From NCBI RefSeq assembly GCF_023746615.1, contig NZ_CP082275.1, forward strand, positions 744,001 through 808,000: a DNA stretch of 64,000 nt, in the 5' to 3' direction. Positions within the stretch are counted from its first letter, which is position 1. Every line of letters begins with the position of its first letter. Both the position numbers and the translations under genes were made by a program. Shown in pieces: positions 32,200-41,013 of this stretch. A model generated the notes under the pieces. It was not told the origin of the DNA. It did not search any database and saw nothing but the letters and a program-made list of their open reading frames with translations. Origin of the DNA: Grimontia kaedaensis. GTDB taxonomy: Bacteria > Pseudomonadota > Gammaproteobacteria > Enterobacterales > Vibrionaceae.

Positions 32200-34026
32200 T
32201 TATACCCTCACACCGCGACGTGAATCTCTACCCCAAACCAGATTGATCACTGCGCGAGACGCGAAGATTCCGGTAAACATACTGGTCAACAAACCTAAGC
32301 CCAGTGTCAGAGCAAAACCTTGGATAGGGCCATTACCAATGGCATACAAGGTTGCCGCTGAGATAAGTGTGGTGATGTTAGAGTCGAGGATAGTGGCGAA
32401 TGCACTGCTGAAACCCAAATCAATCGACTGAGCCAGGCTTCTTCCTTCACGGACTTTTTCTTTTACACGTTCGAAGATCAGCACGTTGGTATCCACCGCC
32501 ATACCGACGGTAAGCACTAGACCTGCGATACCTGGCAGCGTGAGTACTGCGCCAGGAAGCAAGGCAATCAGACCCAGTAGCATCACCATATTGACGACAA
32601 GGGCGAGGTTTGCAACCCAGCCAAGCTTGCGGTACCACACCGCCATAAACAGCAAGGTTAAACCCATCCCCATTGCCAGCGCCGCAAAGCCGTTTTGAAT
32701 GTTTTCAGCACCTAAAGAAGGACCAATGGTGCGTTCTTCGACGATGGTTACTGGTGCAGTGAGAGAGCCAGCACGCAGCAGCAACGCCAAATCCTGCGCT
32801 TCAGGCAGGGTGCCGACGCCGGTAATGCGGAAACGGTTACCCAGCTGAGACTGAATGGTCGCCACGCTGATGATGGATGTTTCTTGCTCGGTTTTGCCTT
32901 CTGCATTGCGGCTGTATTCGCTGTAAGCCGTCGCCATAGGTTTGCCGATATGCTGCGCTGAGAAGTCAGACATTTTCTTACCGCCGGTTGAATCCAGCGA
33001 AATGTTCACTTCCGGCATTCCCATTTCACCCATGCTGGCGCGCGCATCGACAATGTGCTCACCTGACAGAACCGGTTTGCGGTTAACGTGCACCGGGCGA
33101 CCGTTTTGCTCTGGGATCACCATAGAGCCGGGTTTGTAATCACTTACCACTTCATAGAACGCAAGACTTGCAGTTGCGCCAATCACGTTTTTGGCGGCGG
33201 CTGGGTCTTGAACGCCTGGCAGTTCGATGCGGATGCGGTGTTCGCCCTGACGTTGAACTGCTGCTTCTGTGATGCCGAGTTCCTCAATACGAGAGCGCAT
33301 GGTTTGCAGGTTCTGTTGCACAGTTAGGTTAGTGAGCGTTTGCTTTTCCGCTTCTTTCAAACTCATGGTCAGGGTGTTGTCACCGCTGCCTTTTACTTCC
33401 CATTGCGGATATTGATCGCGGAGGAATTGGCGCAGTTCGCCTTCAGAGGCGCTGGATGGCGCAACGACTTTTAAGTCACCTTCACCATTAACCTGAACGC
33501 GCACACCGCGGACGCGAAGCTCGCGCGCGTGCTCGCGGACCGCATCAGCGGCTTGTATTGCATGAGCATGGAAAACTTGCTGCATGTCGACATCCAGCAG
33601 GAACTGCACGCCGCCGCGAAGGTCAAGACCAAGCTTGATTGGCTTGAAACCCATCTCCAGCAGCCAAGCTGGTGCTGCTGGCACCATGGCCAGTGTCACT
33701 GTATCATCTTCCGGCATACGTTTTGCCAAAATCTGCTTAGCCGCATTTTGTTGCGATGATTCGCCAAGCACCACGGTGGTTTTGTTACCTTGCTGGTCAA
33801 TACGCGTCACGTCGACATCTTTGTTATCCAAGATGCTTTTGATCGCGACAGCTGATGGCGTATTCCCTTTGTGGGAAATCATGATAGCCGGGCTTTCGCC
33901 AAACCAAGACGGCAGGGCGCTGAACAGCATGATGATGATGGTGGTGATCAGCACCACGTATTTCCATGCAGGATAGTGATTTAACAGAGTCGTTCGACCT
34001 GTTCTTTTTTGAGTTGTTTTTTGCAT
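32200..34026 (-). CDS. secD: SecD (second SecDF type), Sec translocase accessory subunit
   Basis: A 608-residue protein. The N-terminal helix (YVVLITTIIIMLFSALPSWFG) is followed by a large periplasmic domain beginning with LGLDLRGGVQFLLDVDM, the SecD hallmark, with a later TLPEAQDLALLLRAGSLTAP strand, and a block of five helices including VDTNVLIFERVKEKVREGRSL. It works with SecF. Many vibrios carry a yajC-secD-secF operon elsewhere; the absence of yajC here suggests this is the second pair. In V. alginolyticus the two pairs differ in ion use, which I cannot decide from sequence. Confidence 0.92.
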   Translation of the reverse strand: MQKTTQKRTGRTTLLNHYPAWKYVVLITTIIIMLFSALPSWFGESPAIMISHKGNTPSAVAIKSILDNKDVDVTRIDQQGNKTTVVLGESSQQNAAKQILAKRMPEDDTVTLAMVPAAPAWLLEMGFKPIKLGLDLRGGVQFLLDVDMQQVFHAHAIQAADAVREHARELRVRGVRVQVNGEGDLKVVAPSSASEGELRQFLRDQYPQWEVKGSGDNTLTMSLKEAEKQTLTNLTVQQNLQTMRSRIEELGITEAAVQRQGEHRIRIELPGVQDPAAAKNVIGATASLAFYEVVSDYKPGSMVIPEQNGRPVHVNRKPVLSGEHIVDARASMGEMGMPEVNISLDSTGGKKMSDFSAQHIGKPMATAYSEYSRNAEGKTEQETSIISVATIQSQLGNRFRITGVGTLPEAQDLALLLRAGSLTAPVTIVEERTIGPSLGAENIQNGFAALAMGMGLTLLFMAVWYRKLGWVANLALVVNMVMLLGLIALLPGAVLTLPGIAGLVLTVGMAVDTNVLIFERVKEKVREGRSLAQSIDLGFSSAFATILDSNITTLISAATLYAIGNGPIQGFALTLGLGLLTSMFTGIFASRAVINLVWGRDSRRGVRV

Positions 34027-34132
34027 AGCTCTCGCTCGTCACCGCAAAGCATTTACGGCAAATACGTCAAATCTTTAGTCCACTGCGTGGACGTGTTTAG
34101 TGCGCCGATGGAAATCAGCTTGGATTTGAAGT

Positions 34133-34594
34133 TCAGGCTTGAGCTTGAGAAATGAACCGGTATTGCAGATTGGAATCTTTCCAGCCAGCGATACGGTGCC
34201 TGGTCGCTGGGGGAGAGCGAGTCCAGTCGTGCCAGTGGCTGAAAGTGTCGTCGTAATGATAGTAATCAAGCAAAGTGGCAACGTTTGCCAGCTCGATAAC
34301 CAGTTCATATTCAGGTTCAGTGTTGGCGAGCCTTTCTGGCAGCCAGGAGCCGTTTCTGAGTAAGGTGGATCGGCTTGGTGTTAGCGATTTGGCTGGCGCC
34401 CGGTGCTCAGCATTTAACGAAGTGAGCGCATCTTGTGCTGATGTCTGGGCTTCATGCTGAGTGACCACCAGACAGTTCGAGTGAGCGCTGTTAGCGACAG
34501 AGTCTGCCGCGAATGATGGCAGCGAAAAAAAGACAAGCAGCAACGCGAGCAAAGTGCCCAAACTGCCGTTGTGTCTTAATGCGTTACCCTTCAT
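34133..34594 (-). CDS. Unknown secreted protein preceding secD
   Basis: A protein of about 153 residues. The N-terminus MKGNALRHNGSLGTLLALLL then VFFSLPSFA is a signal peptide, and the mature part is about 125 residues long. It begins with a cysteine region (HSNCLVV), has a central arginine- and proline-containing stretch and ends in an aromatic, histidine-rich segment (DYYHYDDTFSHWHDW). I recognise no family. It lies 106 bases before secD on the same strand and is probably cotranscribed, which makes it a candidate client or helper of the second SecDF pair. The ATG at 34594 is chosen because it exposes the signal peptide. Confidence 0.55.
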   Translation of the reverse strand: MKGNALRHNGSLGTLLALLLVFFSLPSFAADSVANSAHSNCLVVTQHEAQTSAQDALTSLNAEHRAPAKSLTPSRSTLLRNGSWLPERLANTEPEYELVIELANVATLLDYYHYDDTFSHWHDWTRSPPATRHRIAGWKDSNLQYRFISQAQA

Positions 34595-34748
34595 GGTGTC
34601 ACTCAATGATAAATCTGACAGCATCATAATCGCATGGATGCATTATCAACAAGCGGTATTTTCGCGCCTTGTGGGAGTTCGGGTATACTGGCGCACATTC
34701 TCAATATCCAAGCCACTAAAAAGTGGTGAAGCAAACTAGGCAGCATTG

Positions 34749-36761
34749 ATGACCACGGAAATTCAACAAAAACTGCAGTCGCTGAAATCGCAGCTTAACT
34801 ATCACGGCCACCTTTACTACGTCGAAGACAAACCGGAACTTCCGGATGCGGAATATGACCGCATGATGCAAGAACTGCTGGCGATAGAAGCCGAGTATCC
34901 AGAGTTGATGACGGCAGATTCGCCAAGCCAGCGTGTTGGCGGTGCGCCTTTAGGTGCCTTTGAACAGGTGCGTCACGAAATTCCAATGCTGTCTCTCGAC
35001 AATGCCTTCGGTGGTGAAGAGCTTGAAGCGTTTGAAAAGCGCATGAAGGACAGGCTGAACATCTCAGGTGATTTCATTTTCAGCTGTGAGCCTAAGCTGG
35101 ATGGTCTGGCAGTGAGCTTGATGTATGAGAATGGTGTTCTGGTACAAGCCGCTACCCGTGGTGATGGTGCGACAGGTGAGAACATCACTCACAATGTCCG
35201 TACCATCCGCAATGTTCCCTTGCAGCTTCAAGGGGAAGGCTGGCCTCAGCGTTTGGAAGTGCGTGGCGAAGTCTTCATGCCTAAGGAAGGCTTTGAAAAA
35301 CTTAACGAAAAAAACATCAAAAAAGGTGAAAAAGCTTTTGCGAACCCGCGCAATGCCGCGGCAGGAAGCCTTCGTCAGCTAGATCCAAAAATTACCGCAA
35401 CCCGTCCCCTTCGTTTCTATGCCTACTCGGTGGGTGTGATGTCCGAAGCGTTTGGTGATTCCCATATCGGTCGTTTAGAACAACTGAAAACCTGGGGCAT
35501 TCCACTCAGTCCGGAAGTCAAAAAAGTCGAAGGCATCGAAAACGTCAAAGCCTACTATCAGGATATCGGCGCGCGTCGCAATGACTTGCCGTATGAAATT
35601 GATGGTGTGGTGATCAAAGTTGACGCCATTGATACACAAGAGCGTTTAGGTTTCGTCGCCCGAGCGCCGCGCTGGGCTATTGCCTATAAGTTCCCTGCTC
35701 AGGAAGAAATAACGGTATTACAAGATGTCGAATTTCAGGTTGGTCGCACCGGTGCTATCACGCCGGTTGCTAAACTGGAGCCTGTGTTTGTCGGCGGGGT
35801 AACCGTTTCCAACGCCACACTTCATAACGCGGATGAGATTGCGCGCCTTGGCGTAAAGATTGGCGATACCGTCATTATTCGCCGTGCAGGCGATGTGATC
35901 CCGCAAATCGTTAGCGTCGTGGATAGTCGTCGCCCTGATGATGCAAAAGACGTGATATTCCCTGATGCCTGTCCAGTTTGCCAATCTCATGTTGAGCGCG
36001 TGGAAGGAGAAGCCGTTGCTCGCTGTACCGGTGGTTTGATTTGCCGTGCACAACGCAAAGAGGCCATTAAGCATTTCTCTTCTCGTAAAGCGTTGGATAT
36101 CGATGGGCTTGGAGACAAAATTGTTGAGCAGTTAATTGAGAAAGAACTGATCACCACACCTGCGGACTTGTTCAAGCTTACAGCGGGACAAGTGACTATG
36201 CTCGACCGTATGGGACCAAAATCCGCACAAAACCTCGTGGATGCACTGGCTAAAGCTAAAGAAACCACACTGCCTCGCTTTATTTACTCTCTGGGTATCA
36301 GGGAAGTAGGAGAGGCAACAGCAGCAAACCTGGCTAACCACTTCTCCACCTTCGACGCGATTCGTGATGCGACAGAAGAACAGTTAGTCGACGTACAGGA
36401 TGTGGGTGTCATAGTCGCTAAACATGTTGTGAACTTCTTTAATGAAGAGCACAACAAAGATGTTATTGATGCATTGCTTGAAAGTGGTATCACTTGGCCT
36501 GCCATTGAACATCGAGACGAAAATGAACCTCAACCACTGGCGGGTAAAATCGTTGTATTGACCGGAACCCTATCGCAAATGTCCCGTAACGATGCAAAAG
36601 CAGCTCTACAAGCATTGGGAGCAAAGGTGACGGGCAGTGTTTCTGCAAAAACCGATCTCTTGATTGCAGGTGAAGCAGCTGGCTCTAAGTTGGCTAAAGC
36701 GCAGCAACTTGGTATTGAAATTTTAGATGAAGACGGAATGGTGAGATTGCTGTCACGTTAA
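34749..36761 (+). CDS. ligA: LigA, NAD-dependent DNA ligase
   Basis: A 670-residue replicative ligase that seals nicks using NAD. The adenylated lysine is Lys116 in CEPKLDGLAVS. An N-terminal Ia domain (HGHLYYVEDKPELPDAEYD) binds NMN; an OB fold is followed by a four-cysteine zinc site (CPVCQSH ... CTGGLICRAQ), helix-hairpin-helix repeats around 480-560, and a BRCT domain at the C-terminus (GKIVVLTGTLSQMSRNDAKA). I start at the ATG at 34749 and not at the TTG just before it. A TATACT -10-like box lies at 34684. The gene follows the zipA block of the ancestral order. Confidence 0.96.
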   Translation: MTTEIQQKLQSLKSQLNYHGHLYYVEDKPELPDAEYDRMMQELLAIEAEYPELMTADSPSQRVGGAPLGAFEQVRHEIPMLSLDNAFGGEELEAFEKRMKDRLNISGDFIFSCEPKLDGLAVSLMYENGVLVQAATRGDGATGENITHNVRTIRNVPLQLQGEGWPQRLEVRGEVFMPKEGFEKLNEKNIKKGEKAFANPRNAAAGSLRQLDPKITATRPLRFYAYSVGVMSEAFGDSHIGRLEQLKTWGIPLSPEVKKVEGIENVKAYYQDIGARRNDLPYEIDGVVIKVDAIDTQERLGFVARAPRWAIAYKFPAQEEITVLQDVEFQVGRTGAITPVAKLEPVFVGGVTVSNATLHNADEIARLGVKIGDTVIIRRAGDVIPQIVSVVDSRRPDDAKDVIFPDACPVCQSHVERVEGEAVARCTGGLICRAQRKEAIKHFSSRKALDIDGLGDKIVEQLIEKELITTPADLFKLTAGQVTMLDRMGPKSAQNLVDALAKAKETTLPRFIYSLGIREVGEATAANLANHFSTFDAIRDATEEQLVDVQDVGVIVAKHVVNFFNEEHNKDVIDALLESGITWPAIEHRDENEPQPLAGKIVVLTGTLSQMSRNDAKAALQALGAKVTGSVSAKTDLLIAGEAAGSKLAKAQQLGIEILDEDGMVRLLSR

Positions 36762-36785
36762 TTCCATTAAATACAAACCCTCTAC

Positions 36786-36813
36786 AAACGCCAGCATCAT
36801 GCTGGCGTTTTTT
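36786..36813 (+). terminator. Terminator of ligA
   Basis: AAACGCCAGC, loop ATCAT, GCTGGCGTTT then TTT. Confidence 0.9.
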
Positions 36814-37292
36814 ATACCCCGCCCCAAGCGCTTTTGCGATCCGTTTCAGATATTTCACGAGGTGAAATTTGACCATTAAAACGACTGGAAATTCATTTTA
36901 ATGTCTCAGAAATGAATATGTGATAACGATCTCAATACAGTGTTTTTAGTGTTTTTACTGACCGCAATATTTATTTATGTAATTGATATTTAATGATTTA
37001 TGTTTTTATTTTTATGTGTTTGTCTAAATAAGGGATCTCGATCACGAACATGGATGGAACTTTGCACCGAGTCATATTTTTTTAATAACAAATAAAGTTC
37101 TCGTTGATGTTTTTTCAGGTGAAAGTAGTCTGAGACTCATCGGTTGAGGGAGAGTTCAATCGGTGACAAAAAATCTAAAGCGATGAATTTGAGTCGTTTT
37201 GGAAAATCGAATAAACGAGTCATTGCTACGGCGGCCAACCATAACGGCGATGACTTGGAATTCTGAAAAATCCCTTTTAGGAGTTATTTTCC
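36814..37292 (+). promoter_or_regulatory. Long AT-rich upstream region of porin 1
   Basis: About 480 bases with no supported gene. It holds two perfect dyads, ATTTCAC-GAG-GTGAAAT (36852-36868) and ATTCATTT with AAATGAAT (36891-36917), then a very AT-rich stretch around 36960-37130 and the 11-base leader element at 37229-37239. AGGAG lies 14 bases before the porin start (37279-37283). Long AT-rich porin promoters in vibrios often bind ToxR or OmpR; I see no decisive box. Confidence 0.6.
37229..37239 (+). promoter_or_regulatory. Shared porin leader element, copy 1
   Basis: CGGCGGCCAAC, ending 53 bases before the porin 1 ATG. The identical 11-mer occurs before porin 2 at nearly the same distance, with TTGCT just upstream in both cases. 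Confidence 0.6.
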
Positions 37293-38291
37293 ATGGAAAA
37301 AATGTTCAAACGTTCAGTACTGGGTGCAGCAGTAGCTCTTGCTGCAGTTTCTGGTAGCGCAAATGCAGCAATTGAACTGGCTGGCGATGCAGTTCAGCTG
37401 TACGGTCAAGCTGCAGGCTTCATGCACTTCACTAACCCAAAAGCTTCGGGTAAAGATAGTGCAGCTCAAGCAGTTATCGAATCACGCATTGGTTTCCGTG
37501 GCCGTGTTGCTTACGACGAAATCGGTCCTGACTTCATTTGGCAGATCGAAGGCGGTAACGCTGACAACTCAGCCAAGAGCGGTCAACTTGGTGCGCGTGA
37601 TACCTACCTGGGCTTCGACTTTGACGGCGTAGGTTCATTCAAATACGGTCGTCAGCTGGTAGCAGCATACAACTATGTAGACTGGCCTCACTCAAACCCA
37701 GGTCTGGGTAATGTGTTTGACTGGCACAACAAGATTGACGCTTCTTACTCTGACCGTGCAGACAACGTATTCCGTTTTGACTCAGCAAGCTTTGGTGGTT
37801 TCAACTTCCAAGCTACTTTGAGCGGCATGGGTTCAACAACTGACGCGCTTGTGAGCAGCATCGCGGGTTCTTACTCTCAAGACATGTTTAGTGTTCATGC
37901 TGGTTACTACAACCAAGCTGACTACATGGACGGCGCGGATAAGAAAGGTGACGTTTCTTACACCATCGTGGGTGGTAGCGTATTCCTGGACAGCCTGACA
38001 CTGACTGCTGCTTGGAAAGCCATGGACAACAACCTGACTAACAAAGACCAAGATGCATACTCTGCAACTGCACAGTACGTAATCGATAGTACTTATGTAC
38101 TTAAAGCAGGCTACGCGGCAACTTCAGATGTTGATGGCGCAGACAATGGTTCTCAAGCAATCACTGGTCGTCTTGGTTACTTGCTGCCAAGCACTTACCT
38201 GTTTGTTGACGTACGTAGCTACGACTTCAACGGTGCAGACGATTCAGATGACGGTACTAACATCCTAGTCGGCGCAGAATACTACTTCTAA
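37293..38291 (+). CDS. Gram-negative porin 1 (general outer-membrane porin)
   Basis: A 332-residue outer-membrane protein. The signal peptide MEKMFKRSVLGAAVALAAVS then GSANA is cut before AIELAGDAVQLYGQAAGF. The mature chain alternates polar and aromatic residues as in a 16-stranded barrel and ends in EYYF with the C-terminal phenylalanine recognised by BAM. Constriction-loop-like stretches occur around WPHSNPGLGNVFDWHN. It is a close paralogue of the porin at 41407, with the same leader element. Regulation by a long AT-rich promoter is likely. It could be called OmpU-like, but I cannot verify this. Confidence 0.9.
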   Translation: MEKMFKRSVLGAAVALAAVSGSANAAIELAGDAVQLYGQAAGFMHFTNPKASGKDSAAQAVIESRIGFRGRVAYDEIGPDFIWQIEGGNADNSAKSGQLGARDTYLGFDFDGVGSFKYGRQLVAAYNYVDWPHSNPGLGNVFDWHNKIDASYSDRADNVFRFDSASFGGFNFQATLSGMGSTTDALVSSIAGSYSQDMFSVHAGYYNQADYMDGADKKGDVSYTIVGGSVFLDSLTLTAAWKAMDNNLTNKDQDAYSATAQYVIDSTYVLKAGYAATSDVDGADNGSQAITGRLGYLLPSTYLFVDVRSYDFNGADDSDDGTNILVGAEYYF

Positions 38292-38319
38292 GCTATAAGG
38301 CATTTGTAGTAATATCAAC

Positions 38320-38348
38320 GCGAGCGTCACTATGGCGCTCGCTTTTTT
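38320..38348 (+). terminator. Terminator of porin 1
   Basis: GCGAGCG, nine-base loop, CGCTCGC then TTTTTT. It ends about 14 bases before the next start, which rules out the upstream in-frame ATG at 38332 for the following gene. Confidence 0.85.
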
Positions 38349-38361
38349 CATGGAGGGCAGT

Positions 38362-39039
38362 ATGAAGCGTTTTTTTAGTTCGGTATTACTTCTTGGTAGC
38401 TTGGTTCCCTTTACTTCGTCAGCAGCAGTATTTGTTGAGTTAGACAAAGATGTAGAAGCGTTGGTTGTAAATGGTGAAGAACTTCCAATTACCATCGTGG
38501 GACATCGTTCATTTGATTTGGAAGATGGGAATAACCAAATAGTTGTTCGCGTTTCTAAATTGGTTCAGAAAGGTTCTGAGTTTGAAAAGTTCAAGTCAGA
38601 CCCTATAGTGGTGACATTTAATACCGCTGATAAAGACATTCTATTGTCACCTTCTCAGACAATAACAAAACTAAATGACGCTAAAAAATTCGATGAGAAG
38701 CCTTCTTTTTCACTAGAAGATAAAAACGGCACTAAGATTTCTTCTCAGCAGGCAGTGCTTCCGCGTGGTCCAGGCATGATACGCGACTATGAGCGTGAAG
38801 TGGCTAAGTTCAATTACAAGCAGGGAATTGCTGTCGCGCCAAATACATATGCTGCGTCTTTAGCTGCTGGAGAGCAATATGTTCAACCAGAACCAGTTGC
38901 CGTTCAGCCAGCCAAACAAGCATCTGCTCCGTTGTCTAACGAACAGTCCCTTATACTGTTGCAAGCTGACTTTATTCGCCTGAGCGCTGAAGAGCAGAAA
39001 AAATTCCTTCAATGGGCGGTTGAAAACGTTCGTTCTTAA
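38362..39039 (+). CDS. DUF2057-family (YccT-like) secreted protein
   Basis: A 225-residue protein with a signal peptide (MKRFFSSVLLLGSLVPFTSS, cut after AA) and the DUF2057 pattern: an early FVELDKDVEALVVNGEEL beta domain, then VGHRSFDLEDGNNQIVVRV and an acidic C-terminus with LILLQADFIRLSAEEQKKFLQWA. E. coli YccT (CsgI) belongs to this family and inhibits curli assembly; the role here is unknown. GGAGGGCAG gives the site for the ATG at 38362. It sits between porin 1 and a convergent small gene. Confidence 0.83.
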   Translation: MKRFFSSVLLLGSLVPFTSSAAVFVELDKDVEALVVNGEELPITIVGHRSFDLEDGNNQIVVRVSKLVQKGSEFEKFKSDPIVVTFNTADKDILLSPSQTITKLNDAKKFDEKPSFSLEDKNGTKISSQQAVLPRGPGMIRDYEREVAKFNYKQGIAVAPNTYAASLAAGEQYVQPEPVAVQPAKQASAPLSNEQSLILLQADFIRLSAEEQKKFLQWAVENVRS

Positions 39040-39049
39040 TTTTTCAAAA

Positions 39050-39079
39050 GGCAAAGCCCTCTCCTAAGAGGGCTTTGCC
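39050..39079. terminator. 13-bp perfect hairpin between convergent genes
   Basis: GGCAAAGCCCTCT, loop CCTA, AGAGGGCTTTGCC. The T run is better on the minus strand (TTTTGAAAAATT), so it mainly serves the 66-residue gene. Confidence 0.8.
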
Positions 39080-39085
39080 TGCAAT

Positions 39086-39286
39086 TTACCATTGATTGGT
39101 TAAGTTTTTATCAAAACTGCCACCGCTGGTTCTGCAAAGCAGGGTAGGGATATACTCTACTTCGCCATTAGACTTTTCACACATCACTAAAGGACCAGCC
39201 TGTGTAGCCCAAGAGGTTGCGTTTGCGGACATGCTTATAGTTGATGTCAGTCCGACTACTGCGATTATGCTCAATAGCTTTTTCAT
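39086..39286 (-). CDS. 66-residue secreted protein with two cysteines
   Basis: The signal peptide MKKLLSIIAVVGLTSTISMS ends at ANA and leaves about 40 mature residues. The two cysteines (VMCEKSN and TLLCRTS) are 16 residues apart and would form one disulfide in the periplasm. AGGAGAGCACG precedes the ATG, so expression is well supported. I recognise no family. The mature sequence (SWATQAGPLVMCEKSNGEVE) is short enough to be a small exported factor, and the convergent arrangement with the DUF2057 gene suggests an independent promoter upstream at about 39290-39400. Confidence 0.72.
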   Translation of the reverse strand: MKKLLSIIAVVGLTSTISMSANATSWATQAGPLVMCEKSNGEVEYIPTLLCRTSGGSFDKNLTNQW

Positions 39287-39450
39287 CGTGCTCTCCTAAC
39301 TAATTGTTATGTGGTTCATACTTATGCTAGGAAAGATTTACATTTTTCGATGAAAAATAAGATATTGCTCGCATATTTATCTTGTTTGTTCCTTCTTTGT
39401 ATTTGCCAGTAAGAAAATAATTTCCTCTAGGTTTACTTCATTGACAGTGA

Positions 39451-39479
39451 TTGTCCCCGCCACCAAGTGCGCTTACAAT
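39451..39479 (+). promoter_or_regulatory. Likely sigma-70 promoter of gltX
   Basis: TTGTCC and TACAAT with a 17-base spacer, ending 58 bases before the gltX start. The rest of the 250-bp gap upstream shows no gene. Confidence 0.5.
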
Positions 39480-39537
39480 ATGCGCCAATCGGAAACCATC
39501 ATTTCTTTTTTACAACGCCGAACGTTATAGGATTAAC

Positions 39538-40959
39538 ATGACTGTTAAAACTCGTTTTGCTCCAAGCCCAACAGGCTTCTTGCATGTAGGTGGTGCGCGT
39601 ACCGCACTGTACTCTTGGCTCTGTGCCAAAAACGCTGGTGGTGAGTTTATACTTCGAATTGAAGACACTGACCTAGAGCGCTCAACCCAAGAAGCTATCG
39701 ATGCCATCATTGAAGGCATGGAGTGGCTGGGACTTGATTGGGATGAAGGTCCTTACTATCAAACTAAACGCTTCGACCGATATAACGAGGTTGTAGATCA
39801 GCTGCTTGCTGAAGACAAAGCTTACAAATGTTATGCGCCAAAGGAACTGCTGGATGAAATCCGCGAAGAGCAAATGGCAGCAGGCGTAAAACCACGCTAC
39901 GACGCAAATCACCCAAAAGTACTGGCTGCAAATCAAGCTGCAACGGAAGAATCTCCATTTTGTATTCGTTTCCGCAACCCGAAAGAGGGCTCTGTGGTTT
40001 TTGATGACAAAATCCGTGGCCGCATCGAAATAGCAAACAGTGAGTTAGATGATCTAATTATTCGCCGAACCGATGGCAGCCCGACATACAACTTCTGTGT
40101 GGTCATTGATGACTGGGACATGGGTATTACTCAGGTTGTTCGCGGTGAAGATCACATTAACAATACTCCTCGCCAAATTAACATCTATAAAGCCATTGGT
40201 GCGGCAGTACCAGAGTTCGCACATTGCTCAATGATTCTGGGTGATGATGGTGCAAAACTCTCAAAACGCCATGGCGCAGTGAGTGTGATGCAGTACCGAG
40301 ATGACGGTTACCTCCCACAGGCACTGCTGAATTACCTTGTTCGCTTGGGATGGTCTCACGGTGATCAGGAAATCTTCTCTCTAGATCAAATGATTCAGTT
40401 GTTTAACCTTGAGTCGGTTAGTAAGTCGGCTTCTGCTTTCAACACGGATAAACTGCTTTGGTTGAACAACCATTACATCAAGACGTCTGAGCCAGAGTAT
40501 GTAGCGAAATACCTGCAGTGGCATCTTGATGCTAGAGAGATTGATGTTAGTAACGGCCCAACTATCATTGATGTGATAAAGCTTGTTGGTGAGCGCTGCA
40601 ATACTCTGATCGAATTGGCTGAACAATGTCGCTATTTTTATCAAGACTTCGAAGAGTTTGAAGCGGGTGCTGCGAAAAAGCATCTTCGTCCTGTGGCAAA
40701 AGAAGCTTTAGAGTTGGCACTAAGTAAAGCTGAGTCTATTGAAGAGTGGAACACTGAAAATCTCCATCAACTTATCGCTGACGTTTGCAGTGAGCTTGAG
40801 TTAGGGATGGGTAAAGTGGGTATGCCACTTCGTGTTGCGGTAACAGGCCAGGGTCAATCACCATCAGTTGATGCGGTAATGAATCTAATTGGCAAAGCAC
40901 GTGTTGTTTCCCGAATTGGACAAGCTTTAGAGTTTATCGCGCAGCGCGAAGCGCAATAG
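39538..40959 (+). CDS. gltX: GltX, glutamyl-tRNA synthetase
   Basis: A 473-residue class I synthetase. The HIGH-type motif is FLHVGGARTALYSW near residues 14-27 and the KMSKS-type motif is KLSKRHG near residue 240. It charges tRNA-Glu. The zinc-site cysteines of E. coli GltX (C-x-C then C-x-H) are not kept: the segment reads YKCYAPKELL and RYDANHP, with only one cysteine, as in other vibrios. I start at the ATG at 39538; a longer frame upstream overlaps the promoter. It lies between two porin paralogues. Confidence 0.95.
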   Translation: MTVKTRFAPSPTGFLHVGGARTALYSWLCAKNAGGEFILRIEDTDLERSTQEAIDAIIEGMEWLGLDWDEGPYYQTKRFDRYNEVVDQLLAEDKAYKCYAPKELLDEIREEQMAAGVKPRYDANHPKVLAANQAATEESPFCIRFRNPKEGSVVFDDKIRGRIEIANSELDDLIIRRTDGSPTYNFCVVIDDWDMGITQVVRGEDHINNTPRQINIYKAIGAAVPEFAHCSMILGDDGAKLSKRHGAVSVMQYRDDGYLPQALLNYLVRLGWSHGDQEIFSLDQMIQLFNLESVSKSASAFNTDKLLWLNNHYIKTSEPEYVAKYLQWHLDAREIDVSNGPTIIDVIKLVGERCNTLIELAEQCRYFYQDFEEFEAGAAKKHLRPVAKEALELALSKAESIEEWNTENLHQLIADVCSELELGMGKVGMPLRVAVTGQGQSPSVDAVMNLIGKARVVSRIGQALEFIAQREAQ

Positions 40960-40985
40960 TAAGCACTTTTAAGAAAATCTAGCAG

Positions 40986-41013
40986 GCCCTGTCTCAGTGA
41001 CAGGGCTTTTTTT
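40986..41013 (+). terminator. Terminator of gltX
   Basis: GCCCTGTC, loop TCAGT, GACAGGGC then seven T. Confidence 0.92.

Noticed and set aside
36960..37130. ToxR/OmpR binding sites in the AT-rich porin promoter
   Set aside because: AT-rich DNA contains many weak matches; I could not pick one better than chance.
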